Positions 54,377 to 63,689 are shown, counted from the stretch's first letter. The stretch: 64,000 nt of DNA from Methyloversatilis discipulorum (GCF_018780585.1 NZ_JADMJL010000016.1:156666-220665); one strand, 5' to 3'. Program-made: numbers and translations. Notes: generated by a model not told the origin, from the letters alone.

Positions 54377-56149
54377 ATGAACCACACTTCCCGCAGCCCG
54401 TACGAGAACGACGCCGAGAACGGGGCCACCCCCGCCGGGCCGGTCGAACTGTGGCATCAGACCTTTCACGAACTGCTCGACGGCATTGCGCGCTCGACCG
54501 ACCCCTTCGGCATGACCGCGCCCATCCTGCACGCGCAGCTGGCGTGGGCGGCGCACCCGAAGGAACTGAGTGACCGCCTGGTCAGCCTTTCGTCCGATCT
54601 GTGGCGGCTGCAGCAGCACACGCTGAACCGGCTGCTCGGCCTGCCCGACACCGATCCGATTCTGGTCACCGAGGGTGATGCGCGCTTCGCCGATCCGGCG
54701 TGGACCGACCTGCCCACCTTCGACCTGATGAAGGAGTGGTACCTCGCCTTCACCCGTCACACCCAGGACATGCTTTACGACACGCCGGGCATGTCGGAGA
54801 AGGACCGCGAACGCGCGGCGTTCTGGTGGCGCAACTGGCTCAACGCGGTGGCGCCGACCAACTACCTGATCACCAATCCGGTGGCGCTGCGCAAGGCGAT
54901 GGAAACACACGGTGAGAGCCTGGTGCGCGGTTTCCGCAACTTCCTCGACGACCTGAAAGCCGGTGACGTGCGCATGACCGATCCGGACGACTTCAAGGTC
55001 GGCGAGAACCTGGCGACCACGCCGGGTGCGGTGGTGATGCGCAACCGCCTGCTGGAACTGATCCACTACGCGCCGACACAGGCGAAGGTGCATACGCAAC
55101 CGGTGGTGATCGTGACGCCGTGGATCAACAAGTTCTACATACTCGATCTGGCGCCGAAGAAAAGCATGATCCGCTACCTGCTCGACCAGGGGCTGGACGT
55201 GTTCATCACCAGCTGGAAGAACCCCGATGCCTCGATGCGTGACGTCACCTTCGACGACTACCTGCTCGAAGGCGTACACGCCGCGGTCGAAACCGCGCGC
55301 GCGCTGACCGGCGCGCCGAAGGTGCACGCGGTCGGCTACTGCATCGGTGGCACCGCGCTGGCGATGTACATGGCCTGGGCCAATCGCCGCTTCGCGCCGG
55401 ACGAGGTGCCGGTCGCCGACTGGACCCTGCTCACCACGCTGATCGACTTCCGCGCGCCGGGCGAGATCGAGGTGTTCATCGATGAGTCCAGCGTGCGTTC
55501 GCTGTGCGACGCGATGGCGCAGAAGGGCTATCTCGACGGCAAGGAAATGGCCGCCTCCTTCCGCCTGCTGCGGTCCAACAGCCTGATCTGGAACTACGTC
55601 GTCAATGGCTGGCTGTACGGCGAAACGCCGCCGCCCTTCGACGTGCTTTACTGGAACATGGACGCAACGCGCATGCCGCAGGCCATGCACGGCTGGTATC
55701 TGCGCGAGCTCTACCTGCACAACAAGCTGATCAAGCCGGACGCGCTGACCGTGGCCGGCGAGCCGCTCGACCTGCACCGCATCGCCCAGCCGCTGTATGC
55801 GGTGGCGGCCGAGGACGATCACATCGCGCCGTGGCAGCAGGCCTTCCGCATCCATCGACATCTGGCGGGCGACAAGCGCTTCGTGCTGTCCAGTTCAGGC
55901 CACATCCTGGGCATCGTCAATCCGGTCGTGACGCCGCCCAAGCGCAGCTACCGCGCGGCCGAGGTGCATCGCGCCGACCGTGCCGATGGCTGGCTGGCGC
56001 ACAACGACGCGCAACCCGGCAGCTGGTGGGAAGACTGGATGGCCTGGCTCAAGCCGCGTGCCGGCAAGCTGGTGAAGGCCCGCCCGGCGGCGACCGCGGA
56101 TTTCCCCGAACTGGCGCCGGCGCCGGGCGGCTATGTGATGGAGCGCTGA
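54377..56149 (+). CDS. phaC: PhaC, class I polyhydroxyalkanoate synthase
   Basis: Polymerises short-chain hydroxyacyl-CoA to PHA carbon stores in cytoplasmic granules. The 590-residue protein has the class I length and the N-terminal PhaC domain. The catalytic cysteine lies in the lipase-like box GYCIGG (Cys322), and the acid and histidine in VAAEDDHIAPW and LSSSGHILGIVNPV. The conserved WITSWKNPD-type segment reads FITSWKNPDASMRDVTFDDY. No phaA or phaB is in the window. Confidence 0.96.
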   Translation: MNHTSRSPYENDAENGATPAGPVELWHQTFHELLDGIARSTDPFGMTAPILHAQLAWAAHPKELSDRLVSLSSDLWRLQQHTLNRLLGLPDTDPILVTEGDARFADPAWTDLPTFDLMKEWYLAFTRHTQDMLYDTPGMSEKDRERAAFWWRNWLNAVAPTNYLITNPVALRKAMETHGESLVRGFRNFLDDLKAGDVRMTDPDDFKVGENLATTPGAVVMRNRLLELIHYAPTQAKVHTQPVVIVTPWINKFYILDLAPKKSMIRYLLDQGLDVFITSWKNPDASMRDVTFDDYLLEGVHAAVETARALTGAPKVHAVGYCIGGTALAMYMAWANRRFAPDEVPVADWTLLTTLIDFRAPGEIEVFIDESSVRSLCDAMAQKGYLDGKEMAASFRLLRSNSLIWNYVVNGWLYGETPPPFDVLYWNMDATRMPQAMHGWYLRELYLHNKLIKPDALTVAGEPLDLHRIAQPLYAVAAEDDHIAPWQQAFRIHRHLAGDKRFVLSSSGHILGIVNPVVTPPKRSYRAAEVHRADRADGWLAHNDAQPGSWWEDWMAWLKPRAGKLVKARPAATADFPELAPAPGGYVMER

Positions 56150-56293
56150 GCGGATCGCTGCCGCGCCGGCAGCACTTGTGCAGATGCAGATTGAAATCCA
56201 TGTCGTCGCCGTGTGATGATGCCGGCCATCCGATCAACAACAATAGCGGACATGGTCATCTCGCCCAGCCTGGCCACGCTCAACGGAGGCTCC

Positions 56294-56578
56294 ATGGATA
56301 ACGTTCTGCTTTTTGCGGCAGGCGAATTGTTCATCGTGATCGTCATGATGGCGCTGATCGCGCGTCTCAACGGCAAGGATCAGGACAGCCGTCACCTCTA
56401 CTTCGGTTCTGTCGTGCTGACCGCGCTGGCGCTGGTATTCATGCTCGCGATGGCGATGTACTACTGGGCCGATGCCGGTAGCGCCGACCGTGCGCAGAAG
56501 CTGTTCGAAGCCTGCCAGCAGATCGTTCCTCCGCTGCTCACGCTGGTGATCGGCTTCTACTTCGGACAGAAGCGCTGA
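56294..56578 (+). CDS. Small two-helix membrane protein of unknown function
   Basis: A 94-residue protein with two or three hydrophobic segments: LLFAAGELFIVIVMMALIAR, VVLTALALVFMLAMAMYYWA and LTLVIGFYFGQKR. A GGAGG ribosome site supports ATG 56294. Conserved hydrophilic residues are few (NGKDQDSRH between the first and second segments). I do not recognise a family. It follows phaC by 144 bases, with no strong sign of joint function, and precedes a VOC-fold gene. Confidence 0.65.
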   Translation: MDNVLLFAAGELFIVIVMMALIARLNGKDQDSRHLYFGSVVLTALALVFMLAMAMYYWADAGSADRAQKLFEACQQIVPPLLTLVIGFYFGQKR

Positions 56579-56624
56579 GCGTGCAGCGCCCGCTCCATCG
56601 GGCGCTGCTGCGCCGGACCCGCCG

Positions 56625-56990
56625 ATGAGCGACATCCGCTTCGTTGCGGCGACGCCGGTGCTGGCGTCGCTCGACATCCTGCAGACCGTCGATTTCTACG
56701 TGAAGCGCCTGGGCGCAACGGCGGTGCACGCAGACCAGGGCGTCTACGGCATCGTGGCGCTGGACGGGCTTCACATCCATTTCTGGGCCTGCAGCGACCG
56801 ACGCATCGCCGAAGCGACCGGCTGCCGCATCGCCGTCGAGGGCGTGGATGCACTGTTCGCGCACTGCACGCGGCAGGGCATCGTCCATCCGAATGCACCG
56901 CTGCATGACACCGCCTGGGGCACGCGCGAGTTTGCCGCGCTCGATGGCGACGGCAATCTGATCACCTTCCACGAGCGCGCCGCGACCTGA
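56625..56990 (+). CDS. VOC-superfamily (glyoxalase/bleomycin-resistance fold) protein
   Basis: A 121-residue protein with one complete vicinal-oxygen-chelate module: PVLASLDILQTVDFYVKRLG, then IVALDGLHIHFWAC and a C-terminal REFAALDGDGNLITFHERA. The histidine in GLHIHFW and glutamate in FHE match the metal or ligand-binding positions of bleomycin-binding-type proteins. The role (antibiotic binding, dioxygenase-like or other) is not determinable. It is convergent with the LEA14-like gene. Confidence 0.82.
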   Translation: MSDIRFVAATPVLASLDILQTVDFYVKRLGATAVHADQGVYGIVALDGLHIHFWACSDRRIAEATGCRIAVEGVDALFAHCTRQGIVHPNAPLHDTAWGTREFAALDGDGNLITFHERAAT

Positions 56991-57017
56991 CATGGCGATC
57001 GCGGCGCGGGCGCCGAA

Positions 57018-57497
57018 TTACTGACTTCCGCCGGTCGCAGCCGGAAGGCTGAGCGTGCCTCTTTCGCTGAAGCGCTGCACGCCGAAAGGACCACCGCCCA
57101 GCTTGCCGCTCAGCGTGTAGGGCAGGCGGTCGAGGTCGGCGCTGCTGCCCAGTTCCAACGCTTGACGGAAGGCCGACAGGGCCGACACGGTGACCGGCAC
57201 GCTCACCACCGCCTCGCCGAAACGCGGCACGCTGCCGCGCGCGTCGCTGACACCGGTGGCGAAGGTACGGTCGTTCACATCGAGCTGCAGCGCCAGGCCG
57301 TCGTAGTCGATCGGATGGTCGTTCGGGTTCTGCACCCGCAGCTTCAGTGCGAAGCGCAATTCGAATCCTTCGCCCTGCAGCGGTTCCAGCCCGACCAGAT
57401 TGACGCGCACCGGGTCGCGCGTGCTCAGGCCGGCACAGCCGGACAGCGCGAGCAGGGCACACAGGACGAGGAGCAGACGTGTGGCATTCCGGTACAT
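57018..57497 (-). CDS. LEA14/WHy-domain lipoprotein
   Basis: A 159-residue lipoprotein. The signal peptide ends LLALSGCAGL with a lipidated cysteine. The mature part is a water-stress-and-hypersensitive-response (WHy) domain with VRVNLVGLEPLQGEGFELRF, LKLRVQNPNDHPIDYDGLAL and QLDVNDRTFATGV. Proteins of this kind stabilise envelope or stress targets; the specific partner is unknown. AGAGG just before ATG 57497 is a better start than the in-frame GTG at 57503. Confidence 0.85.
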   Translation of the reverse strand: MYRNATRLLLVLCALLALSGCAGLSTRDPVRVNLVGLEPLQGEGFELRFALKLRVQNPNDHPIDYDGLALQLDVNDRTFATGVSDARGSVPRFGEAVVSVPVTVSALSAFRQALELGSSADLDRLPYTLSGKLGGGPFGVQRFSERGTLSLPAATGGSQ

Positions 57498-57562
57498 GGT
57501 CACCTCTGTAGTCGTCGGGCCGGGCAGCGGGTGCCGCCCGGCCTTCCTTCATCGGTCGGGAC

Positions 57563-58213
57563 TTACTTGCCCGGTTCGCCGACGAAGATCTCGACGCGCC
57601 GGTTCTTGGCTCGGCCGGCTTCGCTGCCGTTGTCGGCCAGCGGTTCGTGCGAGCCGCGGCCGTCGATCACGATACGCGACGACGCTACGCCGCGGTCGGC
57701 CAGATAGTTGCGTGCGCTGGCGGCGCGATTGACTGACAGCGGATCGTTCACCGCGTCACTGCCGGTGCTGTCGGTGTGACCGATGATGCGCACCGTGGTG
57801 GTCGGATTCGCGTTCAGCGTCTGCGCGAAGCGGTCGAGCACCGGCCGGAAGTTCGGTTTGATGTCGGCGCGGCCGACGTCGAATGAAATGTCGCTCGGGA
57901 TTTCGAGCTTCAGCTGGTTGTCGGCGGTCTGCACCACATCGACGCCGGTGCCGGCGGTGGCCTGTTCCATCGCCCGCTTCTGTTCTTCCATCTTCTGCGA
58001 CCAGATATAGGTGCCGATGCCGCCGACCGCGGCGCCGATCAGCGCGCCGCTGCGCGTAGCGCCGCCGCTGCCGCCGACCGCGCTGCCCAGTGCCGCGCCC
58101 GCTGCGGCACCCACGCCGGTGCCTATCGTGGTCCGCTTCTGCGTTTCGGTCATGTTGGCGCAGCCGGTGGCGATGAGGGCGCCGGCGGTCAGCAGGATGA
58201 GTGTCTTTTTCAT
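57563..58213 (-). CDS. OmpA-family lipoprotein (YiaD-like)
   Basis: A 216-residue lipoprotein. The signal peptide is MKKTLILLTAGALIATGC. A glycine-zipper segment (GTGVGAAAGAALGSAVGG) and a Tyr/Trp membrane-proximal stretch (TYIWSQKMEEQKRAMEQ) follow. The C-terminal OmpA/MotB peptidoglycan-binding domain has FDVGRADIKPNFRPVLDRFA, IIGHTDSTGSDAVNDPLSV and NRAASARNYLADRGV. It anchors outer membrane to peptidoglycan. It lies 65 bases upstream of the LEA14-like gene on the same strand. Confidence 0.9.
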   Translation of the reverse strand: MKKTLILLTAGALIATGCANMTETQKRTTIGTGVGAAAGAALGSAVGGSGGATRSGALIGAAVGGIGTYIWSQKMEEQKRAMEQATAGTGVDVVQTADNQLKLEIPSDISFDVGRADIKPNFRPVLDRFAQTLNANPTTTVRIIGHTDSTGSDAVNDPLSVNRAASARNYLADRGVASSRIVIDGRGSHEPLADNGSEAGRAKNRRVEIFVGEPGK

Positions 58214-58398
58214 GATGTGTGCTCTCCGGTATGCGGGCCGCGTCCGACGCGGCGCCGAGTTGTTCGTGCGCGCTGCGCGGCGCATTGCTGACGCCTTATG
58301 TCGCAGCGGCACCTTTGAAGTCTCGGCGATTCCCCGATGTACTCCTGTCAGACAACGCGTACGCCCGATGTACGCACGCGCCGACGTCGGGTCGCGCT

Positions 58399-58866
58399 TC
58401 AGCGTCCTTCGTCGAAATGCGGTCCTGCGCCTTCGCCGGCCAGTGCGTCCTGCGCGTTGCGCAGCGGGCAGGCCTTCAGCGACAGGCAACCGCAGCCGAT
58501 GCAGCCGTCGAGCTGGTCGCGCAACTGCGTGAGCGTGCGGATGCGTGCGTCCAGCTCCTGCTGCCAGCGCGCCGACAGGCGGCGCCAGTCGGCAACGGTG
58601 GGCGTGCGCCGGTTCGGCAATGCCTGCAGTGCTTCAGCAATCGCGGCCAGCGGAATGCCCATGCGCTGCGCCACCTTGATCACCGCGACGCGGCGCAGCA
58701 CCGAACGCGGATAGCGCCGCTGGTTGCCGGCGTTGCGCGTGCTGTGTATCAGCCCGCGGCTTTCATAGAAGTGCAGTGCCGATACGGCGACGCCGCTGCG
58801 TGCGGCGACTTCACCGACCGACAGGCTGACCGTAACGGACTTGTTGCCTTTGGCGAGTTCTGACAT
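58399..58866 (-). CDS. soxR: SoxR, redox-sensing transcriptional activator
   Basis: MerR-family sensor with a [2Fe-2S] cluster. The 155-residue protein has the MerR winged helix ([40 protein letters not shown]). The cluster motif [12 protein letters not shown] gives cysteines 122, 125, 127 and 133, the same spacing as in E. coli SoxR. The tail is [13 protein letters not shown] 58866 has GGAG upstream and gives the family N-terminus. It is divergent from a RidA-family gene, and a SoxR box lies between them. Confidence 0.95.
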   Translation of the reverse strand: MSELAKGNKSVTVSLSVGEVAARSGVAVSALHFYESRGLIHSTRNAGNQRRYPRSVLRRVAVIKVAQRMGIPLAAIAEALQALPNRRTPTVADWRRLSARWQQELDARIRTLTQLRDQLDGCIGCGCLSLKACPLRNAQDALAGEGAGPHFDEGR

Positions 58867-58880
58867 TCGATCTCCGGGGG

Positions 58881-58911
58881 TTGACCTCAACCTTGCTTGA
58901 GGTCTGATGCT
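58881..58911 (+). promoter_or_regulatory. SoxR box / overlong-spacer promoter of the ridA-like gene
   Basis: TTGACC and GATGCT are 19 bases apart. The 18-bp element CCTCAACCTTGCTTGAGG (58885-58902) matches the SoxR consensus CCTCAA-N6-TTGAGG in both half-sites. The start codons of the divergent soxR and ridA-like genes lie on either side. Confidence 0.88.
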
Positions 58912-58940
58912 ACGCGTCCTTCCATCGAATGGAGCACACC

Positions 58941-59378
58941 ATGTCTTTGCCTTCCACCGCCGCCCCGAACGGCCGACGCACCCGCTTCATCCAGCCGCAA
59001 GGCCTTTACGACGCGACGGCCAATGGCTACTCGCACCTGGTGATCGCCGAAGCACCGGCGCGCCATATATATATTGCAGGGCAGGGCGGCGAGAACGCGC
59101 GCGGCGAACTGTCGCCCGACTTCGCGCAGCAGGTTGCGCAGGCACTGCAAAACCTCGCCACCGCGCTGGAGGCGGCGCAGGCGAAGCCTTCGGACGTGGT
59201 CAAGCTCACGGTGCTGGTGGTCGATCACACGCAGGAGCGGCTGGGCGTGTTCGTGCAGGCACTGCGTGCGATGTGGGGCGCGGCGCCTCCGCCCGCCTGC
59301 ACGCTGATACCGGTGCCGCGGCTGGCGCTCGACGGCATGCTGTTCGAGATCGAGGCGACGGCGGTCATCCACGGCTGA
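58941..59378 (+). CDS. RidA/YjgF-family enamine/imine deaminase-like protein
   Basis: A 145-residue protein of the RidA family (subgroups with an N-terminal extension). It has [40 protein letters not shown] and the catalytic arginine in the segment [18 protein letters not shown]. RidA proteins hydrolyse reactive enamines/imines made by PLP enzymes. GGAG 6 bases before ATG 58941 favours this start over ATG 58929. It is the first gene predicted to be switched on by SoxR; the exporter gene begins 61 bases later. Confidence 0.85.
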   Translation: MSLPSTAAPNGRRTRFIQPQGLYDATANGYSHLVIAEAPARHIYIAGQGGENARGELSPDFAQQVAQALQNLATALEAAQAKPSDVVKLTVLVVDHTQERLGVFVQALRAMWGAAPPPACTLIPVPRLALDGMLFEIEATAVIHG

Positions 59379-59439
59379 GTTGCCCATCGACCTGCACCGC
59401 CGCGCGGCGGACGACTACACCTTCCGGATCCAGGATTCC

Positions 59440-60645
59440 ATGCATCGATCGAGCGCTTCTTCGCAGTCCGCAGCACGCGACACCTTGTCGACGCCGGTTC
59501 TGCTGCTGATGGCGGTGGCCGCAGGCCTGTGTGCCGGCGGCAACTACTTCAACCAGCCTTTGCTGCCGGCCATCGCGCGCGACCTGCACGCGAACGAGGC
59601 ATCGGTGGCATTCACCGTGACCATCGCACAGGTCGCCTACGCCTGCGGACTGCTGCTGCTCGTGCCGCTGGGCGACATGCTCGAGCGGCGGGCACTGGCG
59701 GTGGGACTCATGCTGCTCGCTGCACTGGGCCAGTTCATCAGCGGCTTCGCCGATTCGCTTTCGCTGCTGTCGACGGGCATCGCGGTGGCCGGCCTGTTCT
59801 CGGTGGCGGCGCAGATACTGGTGCCGATGGCGGCGACGCTGGCCGAACCGCAGCGCAGGGGGCAGGCGGTCGGTGTCGTCATGAGCGGTCTGCTGACCGG
59901 CATCCTCGCGGCGCGCAGCGTGGCCGGATTGCTCGCGCCGCTCGGCGGCTGGTCGACCGTGTACCGGGTCGCCGGCTTCGCCATGCTCGTCGTTGCCTTG
60001 CTGCTGTGGAGGGCGCTGCCGCAATCGCGCAATCCGTCGCCGCGGCCTTACCTGCAGACGCTGGCATCGCTCGGCACACTGTTCCGCAGCCTGCCGCGTC
60101 TGCGCAGTCGTGCGCTGCTCGGGGCGCTGTCCTTCGCCTCGGTCAGCGTGCTGTTCTCGACGATGGCGCTGTTGCTGGCCGGACCGGGGCACGGCATGGA
60201 CGAGGTTTCCATCGGCCTGGTCGGACTGGCTGGGGCGGCCGGCGCGCTGATGGCCAACGTCGTCGGCCGCGCAGCGGATCGTGGTGGCGCAATGCGTGCA
60301 AGCGCGATCGCGGTGCTGCTGCTGATCGCGAGCTGGGTGGCACTGCTGTGGGGTGCGGACAGCCTGGCTTGCTTCCTCGGCGGTTTCGTCGTGATCGACA
60401 TGGCCCTGCAGGGCGTGCACATCAGTAACCAGCACATCGTGTTCCGGCTCGCACCGGAGGCAAGGGCGCGACTCAACGCGGTGTATATGACCTGCTATTT
60501 CGCCGGTGCCGCAAGCGGCTCGGCGCTCGGCTCATTCGCCTGGCAACACGGCGGCTGGCCGGCCACCTGCGCGGTCGGTGGCGGGCTCGGCCTGCTCACT
60601 GCCGTCGCGCTCGCGCACGACAGGCGCCTCGCGCGGCGAGGCTGA
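59440..60645 (+). CDS. MFS transporter (putative drug/metabolite exporter)
   Basis: A 401-residue major facilitator with about 12 hydrophobic segments. N-terminal GGNYFNQPLLPAIARDLHAN and ASVAFTVTIAQVAYACGLLL, with PLGDMLERRALAVGLML (motif A), mark the DHA1-like exporter group. The substrate is unknown. AGGA precedes the ATG at 59440. It is downstream of the SoxR-controlled ridA-like gene and may be cotranscribed, which would fit export of redox-active compounds, the usual job of SoxR regulons in non-enteric bacteria. Confidence 0.82.
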   Translation: MHRSSASSQSAARDTLSTPVLLLMAVAAGLCAGGNYFNQPLLPAIARDLHANEASVAFTVTIAQVAYACGLLLLVPLGDMLERRALAVGLMLLAALGQFISGFADSLSLLSTGIAVAGLFSVAAQILVPMAATLAEPQRRGQAVGVVMSGLLTGILAARSVAGLLAPLGGWSTVYRVAGFAMLVVALLLWRALPQSRNPSPRPYLQTLASLGTLFRSLPRLRSRALLGALSFASVSVLFSTMALLLAGPGHGMDEVSIGLVGLAGAAGALMANVVGRAADRGGAMRASAIAVLLLIASWVALLWGADSLACFLGGFVVIDMALQGVHISNQHIVFRLAPEARARLNAVYMTCYFAGAASGSALGSFAWQHGGWPATCAVGGGLGLLTAVALAHDRRLARRG

Positions 60646-60667
60646 CCGGCCGCCGCTTTGTTTGATG

Positions 60668-60687
60668 TACTGTATATGGATACAGCT
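60668..60687. promoter_or_regulatory. LexA (SOS) box upstream of the UvrD-like helicase
   Basis: TACTGTATATGGATACAGCT matches CTG-N10-CAG with an AT-rich core, close to the E. coli TACTG(TA)5CAGTA consensus. It lies 18 bases before the GTG start of the helicase, where LexA would block the promoter. Confidence 0.82.
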
Positions 60688-60704
60688 ATCGAAAGTGTTC
60701 CGCC

Positions 60705-62789
60705 GTGTCCGAATCCAGCACCATCAGTCGCCCCGATTACCTCTCCTCCCTGAACGACGCGCAACGCGAAGCCGCCACCTTCGGCGTTGCGCCCGACGCT
60801 CTTGCCGGACCGCTGCTGGTGATCGCCGGCGCCGGCACCGGCAAGACGAATACGCTGGCGCATCGCGTTGCCCACCTGCTGGTCAATGGCGCGCAGCCGG
60901 AGTCCGTCATGCTGCTCACCTTCTCGCGACGCGCGGCCGACGAAATGACGCGCCGGGTGCAGCGCATCGTCGCGCAGGTGTCGCCGCGTTTCGCCACGCT
61001 GGCCAGTGCCGGCTTCCCGTGGTCGGGCACCTTTCACGGTGTCGGTGCGCGGCTGCTGCGCGAGTACGCCGGACGCATCGGGCTCGATCCGGCGTTCACC
61101 ATCCACGATCGCGAAGACTCTGCCGATCTGATGAATCTGGTGCGGCACGACATCGGCCTGTCCAGCAAGGCGAAGCGCTTTCCGCTGAAGGGTACCTGCC
61201 TGGCGATCTATTCGGCGGCGGTGAACACGCAGTCGCCGCTGGCCGATGTGCTGCAGTCGTCCTTCCCCTGGTGTGCCGAGTGGGAGGCCGATCTGAAAAC
61301 GCTGTTCCGCGCCTATGTCGAGGCCAAGCAGGCGCAGCAGGTGCTCGACTACGACGACCTGCTGCTGTACTGGGCACAGATGGCGGCCGAGCCGGTCATC
61401 GCGCGCGAACTCGGCGCGCGCTTCGCGCATGTGCTGGTCGACGAGTACCAGGACACCAACCGCCTGCAGTCGAGCATCCTGCTGTCGATCAAACCCGACG
61501 GCCGCGGCCTGACCGTGGTCGGTGACGACGCGCAGTCCATCTACAGCTTCCGTGGTGCCACGGTACGCAACATCCTCGACTTCCCGCAGCAGTTCGACCC
61601 CCCGGCGCGGCGCATCACGCTGGAGCAGAACTACCGCTCGACACCGCCGCTGCTTGACGCGGCGAATGCGGTGATCGGTGAAGCCGACGAGCGTTTCGCC
61701 AAGCAGCTGTGGAGCGCGCGCACCGGCACGCAGAAGCCGCTGCTGGTGTCGGTGCGCGACGACGCTGCTCAAGCGGAGTTCGTCGTCACGCAGATACTCG
61801 CGCGGCGCGAAGGCGGCATGAAACTGAAGTCGCAGGCGGTGCTGTTCCGCACCTCCAGTCACAGCATGCGGCTGGAGATCGAACTGACGCGCCGGAACAT
61901 TCCCTTCGTGAAGTTCGGCGGCCTGAAGTTTCTTGAAGCGGCGCACGTGAAGGATCTGCTGTCGGTGCTGCGCTGGGCGCAGAACCTGCGCGACCGCGTC
62001 GCCGGATTCCGCGCAATCCAGTTGCTGGCCGGCATCGGTCCGAAGACGGCCGCACGCATCCTCGACAACATCCAGGCTGCGCCGCCGGGTGCTGCGCTGC
62101 TGGCCGAGCGGCCAGTGCCCGAGGGCGTGCGTGCCGGCTGGTCCGAGTTCTCGATGCTGGTCGAAGCGGCCGGTGCCGAACGCGCCGAATGGCCGGCCAG
62201 TGCCGAACACGTGGCGCGCTGGTACGAAGCGCAGATGGATCGTCTTTACGAGGATGCCGTCGTGCGCGCGGCCGACATCCAGCAACTCGCACGGCTGGCG
62301 TCGACCTACCCGAGTCGCGAGCGCTTCCTGACCGAGCTCACGCTGGACCCTCCCGAAGTGACCAGCGACGAGCCGGGCGCGCCGCTGCTCGACGAGGACT
62401 ACCTCATCCTGTCGACGATCCACTCCGCCAAGGGTCGCGAGTGGAACGCAGTCTCGGTGCTCAACGCGGTCGACGGCGGCATTCCGTCGGAGATGTCGAC
62501 CGGCAGCCAGGCCGAGATCGAGGAGGAAAGACGCCTGCTCTACGTTGCGATGACGCGCGCGAAGGAACAGCTCGAGCTGGTGGTGCCGCAGCGCTTCTAC
62601 ATCACCGGTCAGGCGTCGACCGGTGATCGTCACGTCTACGCCGGGCGCACCCGCTTCGTTCCGAATCGACTGCTCTCGCTGTTCGAACAGACGAGCTGGC
62701 CACGCGTCGACATGGACGGCGTGCCGGCGATGACGGTGGCGGAAGCGCGGGTCGATATCGCCGCGAAGATGCGTGCGATGTGGCAGTGA
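60705..62789 (+). CDS. UvrD/Rep-family superfamily 1 helicase
   Basis: A 694-residue 3'-5' DNA helicase. Motif I AGAGTGKT (residues 41-48) is followed by LTFSRRAADEMTRRV (Ia), LVDEYQDTN (II), GDDAQSIYSFRGA (III), LEQNYRST (IV), TIHSAKGREWNAV (V) and RRLLYVAMTRAKEQL (VI). All SF1 motifs are intact. It is close to UvrD/Rep length but I cannot fix the subgroup. The start is GTG, and a LexA box lies just upstream, so damage induction is likely. It could be an accessory helicase beside the housekeeping UvrD. Confidence 0.93.
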   Translation: MSESSTISRPDYLSSLNDAQREAATFGVAPDALAGPLLVIAGAGTGKTNTLAHRVAHLLVNGAQPESVMLLTFSRRAADEMTRRVQRIVAQVSPRFATLASAGFPWSGTFHGVGARLLREYAGRIGLDPAFTIHDREDSADLMNLVRHDIGLSSKAKRFPLKGTCLAIYSAAVNTQSPLADVLQSSFPWCAEWEADLKTLFRAYVEAKQAQQVLDYDDLLLYWAQMAAEPVIARELGARFAHVLVDEYQDTNRLQSSILLSIKPDGRGLTVVGDDAQSIYSFRGATVRNILDFPQQFDPPARRITLEQNYRSTPPLLDAANAVIGEADERFAKQLWSARTGTQKPLLVSVRDDAAQAEFVVTQILARREGGMKLKSQAVLFRTSSHSMRLEIELTRRNIPFVKFGGLKFLEAAHVKDLLSVLRWAQNLRDRVAGFRAIQLLAGIGPKTAARILDNIQAAPPGAALLAERPVPEGVRAGWSEFSMLVEAAGAERAEWPASAEHVARWYEAQMDRLYEDAVVRAADIQQLARLASTYPSRERFLTELTLDPPEVTSDEPGAPLLDEDYLILSTIHSAKGREWNAVSVLNAVDGGIPSEMSTGSQAEIEEERRLLYVAMTRAKEQLELVVPQRFYITGQASTGDRHVYAGRTRFVPNRLLSLFEQTSWPRVDMDGVPAMTVAEARVDIAAKMRAMWQ

Positions 62790-63689
62790 CCGATCGAGGT
62801 TTTTCGGCGGTTCGCAGTGTCGCGCACGGCACACTGCATCTAGTAGCGGACCCGGGATCGGACACTACGGGTGCCGTTGACGCGTAAGAAGGTGTTTGCG
62901 CGGCGCAACACTCCGACCTCGAGCCAGCTGACGATGTGGACGTCTTTTCGTGCAGGTGTCATTGTTCAGAAAGTGGCTTCGTATAACGGTTTCAGCACGC
63001 TCGGTGTTGTTTCGTTGCTGAATAAAATATTCCAAAACAATAAGTTGCGCGGCGCTGAGGTTGAAAATATTTCTGGACTTTTGTGCTGTTTGTTGCTTTA
63101 ACGGCTCATGGTTGTGCAATACTTTCGGCCCATGAATCAGTCCGTTGCGACGTCATCTTCAAGCCTCACATCTGCTGCCGATTTCGTCGGCGCGTCGGAA
63201 GTCCTTTCCCCCGAAAAATCGTCTTCGTTTCTCATGCGTCGCGACACGCTGCGCGCATGGAATCCACTCGACCTCGCGAGTCGCCGTCGGCGCTCTGTGG
63301 GTCAGTGCGTCCATCATTCCGGAGTGGTCGGCACATTGATGGCCGGTACGACCTCTCCCTGTTTCGAATGCTCGCGTGTGCTGTCGGCGGTCAGGCCAGC
63401 CGACAGCGACGGATGTCACGGTATGGGGCGAGCGAGCCTTCATTAGTCCTGTTGAATGTCGTAAGCGTCCATCGATGGCTTGCGAGTGTGAATCCGGCAT
63501 CCGGGCGGCATGCGTCGCCCGTGTGTCGTTCGGGTCGTTGACCCGGAGGTGTGCGTGGGAGCAGGTCGCCCGCGCATGTCGTGCGGTGTTCCTGACCGGG
63601 CGCACATCGGTGCGTCGTCTCGAACAGACCTTCCGCCACCGGAGGGGCTGAGGTGCTGTCCAATCCTGTTATCCGAGAGGAGAGAAGTC
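62790..63689. other. 900-base region with no convincing gene
   Basis: No open frame here has both a ribosome site and family features. The first part ends in an AT-rich patch (about 62990-63130, with AATAAAATATTCCAAAACAATA) that is unlike the surrounding GC-rich DNA. A frame beginning at the ATG 63132 is Ser-rich and without recognisable motifs. A 6-bp hairpin CGGGTC-GTT-GACCCG lies at about 63528-63542 without a T run. The promoter of the H1-like gene must be in the right part; the AT patch could be a regulatory or transferred segment. Confidence 0.5.

Noticed and set aside
62871..63101. Small plus-strand open frame of 76 codons
   Set aside because: No ribosome site, and the Cys/Leu-rich end looks random in an AT-rich stretch.
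63132..63446. Ser-rich open frame after the AT patch
   Set aside because: No family features, no Shine-Dalgarno and an Arg/His-rich tail typical of non-coding frames.
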